Source of the DNA: an uncultured Bacteroides sp.
GTDB lineage: Bacteria > Bacteroidota > Bacteroidia > Bacteroidales > Bacteroidaceae
Direction: 5' to 3'
DNA length: 64,000 nt
Assembly (NCBI GenBank): GCA_900542985.1
Contig: UQPQ01000007.1
Span: 1-64,000, forward strand
Shown: positions 61,804 to 64,000 of the stretch, one piece after another
Layout: every line of letters begins with the position of its first letter
Numbering within the stretch: the first letter of the stretch is position 1
Made by a program: the position numbers and the translations under genes
The notes under the pieces: generated by a model
What the model was told of the DNA's origin: nothing
Seen by the model: only the letters and a program-made list of their open reading frames with translations
The model's database searches: none

Positions 61804-63000
61804 ATGCTACGACTTACTGTATTATGCCTGACAATCCTCACTTTTATTAACTTGTTTTCTCAAACTCATGTGATAGAAGAAGTTGATAAAAGGGGGATTG
61901 TTTCTGATTCGACAGAAATTTCTGCTCATGATTCTTTACAAACTGAAAAAACAGGTTTCTTAAAGAAATTTCTAGCTTATTTCAATGATGCCAACAAGGA
62001 AAAAAGTGATAAAAAATTTGATTTCAGCATCATTGGAGGACCTCATTATTCTACTGATACCAAACTGGGTATCGGGTTGGTTGCGGCCGGATTGTATCGG
62101 ACAGACCGTACAGATTCTCTTCTTCCTCCTTCCAATGTTTCCTTGTACGGAGATGTTTCTACTGTAGGCTTCTATTTGCTGGGAGTGAGAGGTACTCATT
62201 TGTTCCCGAAAGACCGCTATCGCTTTAATTATAATCTTTATTTTTTCTCTTTTCCGAGCCTTTATTGGGGAACGGGGTATGATAATGGAGCTAATGACGA
62301 TAACGAAAGTGAATATAAACGCTTTCAAGCTCAGGTTAAACTGGATTTTATGTTCCGCGTCAGTTCCAATCTCTATGTAGGACCAACTTTTGCTTTTGAC
62401 TACATTCGGGGGTATGATTTTGAAAAGCCGGAATTGTTAAATGGAATGGATCAGAAAACAATTGGCATTACTCCCGGGTTTTCTATAGTATATGATAGCA
62501 GAGATTTTCTGACTAATGCTTATAAAGGAATGTATGTACGTCTCGACCAGAGATTCAGTCCTTCGTTCTTAGGTAATGATTACGCTTTTAGTAGTACGGA
62601 ACTTACTGCAAACTATTACAGACCGGTATGGAAGGGAGGTATATTGGCCGGACAGTTTCATACCCAATTGAATTATGGAGATCCTTTTTGGGGATTGATG
62701 GCTACATTGGGAAGTTCTTATTCCATGAGAGGGTATTATGAAGGAAGATATCGGGATAAATGTGCTATGGATGCACAAATAGAACTTCGTCAGCATGTAT
62801 GGAAACGGAATGGTATAGCTGTATGGGTAGGAGGTGGTACTGTCTTTCCCGAATTTTCTGCTCTGAGATGGAAACATTTATTACCCAATTATGGTGTCGG
62901 TTATCGTTGGGAGTTTAAGAAAAGAGTGAATGTAAGGTTAGATCTAGGATTTGGCAGGCACCAGACCGGGTTTATTTTTAATATAAATGAAGCTTTTTAG
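61804..63000 (+). CDS. Omp85-type outer-membrane barrel protein without POTRA domains
   Basis: 398 aa. Signal peptide (cleavage near LFSQ, about 19), a short charged linker to about 70, then a barrel related to the BamA/TamA surface-antigen domain: GPHYSTDTKLGIGLVAAGLY, GITPGFSIVYDSRDFLTNAY, a loop-6-like SMRGYYEGRYRDK and FGRHQTGFIFNINEAF at the end. It is much shorter than BamA and has no room for POTRA repeats, so it is probably a pore or an enzyme-type barrel rather than an assembly factor. The stop is 4 nt before the next start. Confidence 0.88.
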   Translation: MLRLTVLCLTILTFINLFSQTHVIEEVDKRGIVSDSTEISAHDSLQTEKTGFLKKFLAYFNDANKEKSDKKFDFSIIGGPHYSTDTKLGIGLVAAGLYRTDRTDSLLPPSNVSLYGDVSTVGFYLLGVRGTHLFPKDRYRFNYNLYFFSFPSLYWGTGYDNGANDDNESEYKRFQAQVKLDFMFRVSSNLYVGPTFAFDYIRGYDFEKPELLNGMDQKTIGITPGFSIVYDSRDFLTNAYKGMYVRLDQRFSPSFLGNDYAFSSTELTANYYRPVWKGGILAGQFHTQLNYGDPFWGLMATLGSSYSMRGYYEGRYRDKCAMDAQIELRQHVWKRNGIAVWVGGGTVFPEFSALRWKHLLPNYGVGYRWEFKKRVNVRLDLGFGRHQTGFIFNINEAF

Positions 63001-63004
63001 CAAT

Positions 63005-64000
63005 ATGAAGAAGTGGTTTGAAGATCAAAGGAATTTATTTTACTGTTTTTTATTTGTTTTAATTGTCCCCAATATATTGTTGTGTATTACCGAGCAGATG
63101 TCTGTTGGTGCGAAGCTGACCAATATTCTGTTACCGCTTGGATGCTATTATACGCTGATGACATTGTCGAGAAGCAGTGCTAAGATGGTGGGATATTTGT
63201 TTTTGTTTGTTTTTTTGGGAGCTTTTCAGATAGTCTTACTTTATTTGTTTGGAAAGTCGGTCATTGCTGTTGACATGTTTCTGAATCTGGTAACGACTAA
63301 TTCCGCAGAAGCATTTGAATTATTAGACAACTTAATCCCCGCATTGGTGGTGGTGTTTTTATTATATATCCCTATAATTGTTTGGGGAATAATAAGCGTG
63401 GTACATAAAAGAACTGTTTCTGAAGATTTCCTTCGCAGACAGCGTAAAAAATCGGTATTGGGGCTTTTCTTAGGAGTTCTGGCTTTACTCTTGACAGTTT
63501 GGACTGATGAACAATATGAATTCAAGTCCGATTTTTATCCGGTAAATGTGTGTTATAATGCATATTTGGCAGTACAGAGGGAGATTAAGACCGAGTCGTA
63601 TGACCAGACCTCAAAAGACTTCTCTTTTCATGCATATTCTTCCCATGCAGAAGAGGAACGGGAAATTTATGTGATGGTTGTGGGGGAAACATCTCGTGCA
63701 TTAAATTGGAAATTATATGGATATGACCGTGACACAAATCCTTTGTTGTCTGTAACGGACGGGTTGGTCGCTTTTCCGAAGGTTCTTACAGAATCGAATA
63801 CCACTCATAAAAGTGTACCGATGTTGCTGTCGGATATTTGTGCAGAAAACTTCGATTCTATTTATTTCCGGAAAGGAATATTGACGGCATTTAAAGAAGC
63901 AGGTTTCCATACTGCCTTTTTTTCTAATCAGCGGTATAATAATTCATTTATTGATTTTTTCGGTAAAGAAGCGGAGAATAGCTATTTTATTAAAGAAAAA
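63005..64000 (+). CDS. phosphoethanolamine transferase (EptA-like), 3' end beyond window
   Basis: 332 codons are visible and the frame is still open at 64000. The N-terminal membrane domain has about five hydrophobic segments (FLFVLIVPNILLCITEQ to VLGLFLGVLALLLTV, residues 12-170). The start of the sulfatase-fold catalytic domain follows: VMVVGETSRALNWKLYGYDR, then nucleophile Thr in ESNTTHKSVPMLLSD. Such enzymes add phosphoethanolamine to lipid A or glycans, and can lower polymyxin sensitivity. The C-terminal metal-binding half is outside the window. It starts 4 nt after the barrel gene stop, so the two are co-transcribed. Confidence 0.9.
   Translation, partial: MKKWFEDQRNLFYCFLFVLIVPNILLCITEQMSVGAKLTNILLPLGCYYTLMTLSRSSAKMVGYLFLFVFLGAFQIVLLYLFGKSVIAVDMFLNLVTTNSAEAFELLDNLIPALVVVFLLYIPIIVWGIISVVHKRTVSEDFLRRQRKKSVLGLFLGVLALLLTVWTDEQYEFKSDFYPVNVCYNAYLAVQREIKTESYDQTSKDFSFHAYSSHAEEEREIYVMVVGETSRALNWKLYGYDRDTNPLLSVTDGLVAFPKVLTESNTTHKSVPMLLSDICAENFDSIYFRKGILTAFKEAGFHTAFFSNQRYNNSFIDFFGKEAENSYFIKEK

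Overview
The window is a chromosomal segment of a Bacteroidales gut bacterium, most like Bacteroides/Phocaeicola. Support: many promoters of the Bacteroides sigma type (TTTG, about 20 nt, TAnnTTTG), a SusC/SusD pair, a lipidated TamA-like Omp85 (TamL) beside TamB, DUF5683, DUF3316 and DUF2027-Smr proteins, Bacteroidetes-type lipoprotein signals, and start codons mostly without a Shine-Dalgarno sequence. Species was not determined. No intact IS element, prophage or CRISPR array is visible; the only mobile-element trace is a truncated tyrosine-integrase N-terminus near 38.4 kb.

Layout. 0-2.4 kb: tRNA-Gly 3' end, a small unknown protein, riboflavin synthase, a YihY-type membrane protein. 2.4-4.5 kb: RNase P RNA and an HtrA/DegP protease. 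5-8.8 kb: minus-strand operon parA-parB-DUF5683-mltD. 9-10.9 kb: surE-lpxB. 11-14.5 kb: rsfS, ftsH, cdsA. 14.7-15.3 kb: two identical tRNA-Gln(CTG) genes and a compact unit of two overlapping micro-ORFs. 15.4-17.8 kb: queA and DUF2027-Smr. 17.8-25.4 kb: minus-strand operon cyclophilin, M16 peptidase, MATE pump, hybrid histidine kinase, NtrC-type activator, followed by a sigma-54-type promoter and a candidate small RNA. 25.7-32.6 kb: tamB-tamL. 32.7-38 kb: nucleotidyltransferase, ogt, tRNA-Lys, AI-2E-type transporter, tdk, rsmI, coiled-coil lipoprotein. 38.2-43.3 kb: integrase scar and an orphan SusC/SusD pair. 43.4-46.5 kb: hflX and a TlpA-like thioredoxin. 46.5-51.2 kb: tRNA-Leu downstream of parC-DUF3316-S41 protease. 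51.5-55.3 kb: second MATE pump, glyS, FKBP lipoprotein. 55.5-61.7 kb: heavy-metal RND efflux operon with a His/Cys-rich small protein. 61.8-64 kb: Omp85 barrel protein and the start of a phosphoethanolamine transferase.

Envelope biology dominates: outer-membrane protein and lipoprotein handling (TamB/TamL, DegP, two peptidyl-prolyl isomerases, FtsH), lipid A and phospholipid synthesis (LpxB, CdsA, EptA-like), peptidoglycan turnover (MltD) and efflux (two MATE, one RND).

Two non-coding observations stand out. First, directly downstream of the NtrC-family regulator and on the same strand is a perfect sigma-54 core match (TGGCAC-N5-TTGC), with an 8-6-8 inverted repeat about 130 bp upstream of the predicted start and a terminator about 180 bp downstream. 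This is the architecture of a sigma-54-dependent small RNA controlled by its neighbouring activator. Second, six intergenic spots carry short arrays built on a strict 21-22 bp period, usually about four units, in three sequence families. All lie past a gene 3' end and some units are inverted. They look like a dispersed element class unlike CRISPR or ordinary terminators.
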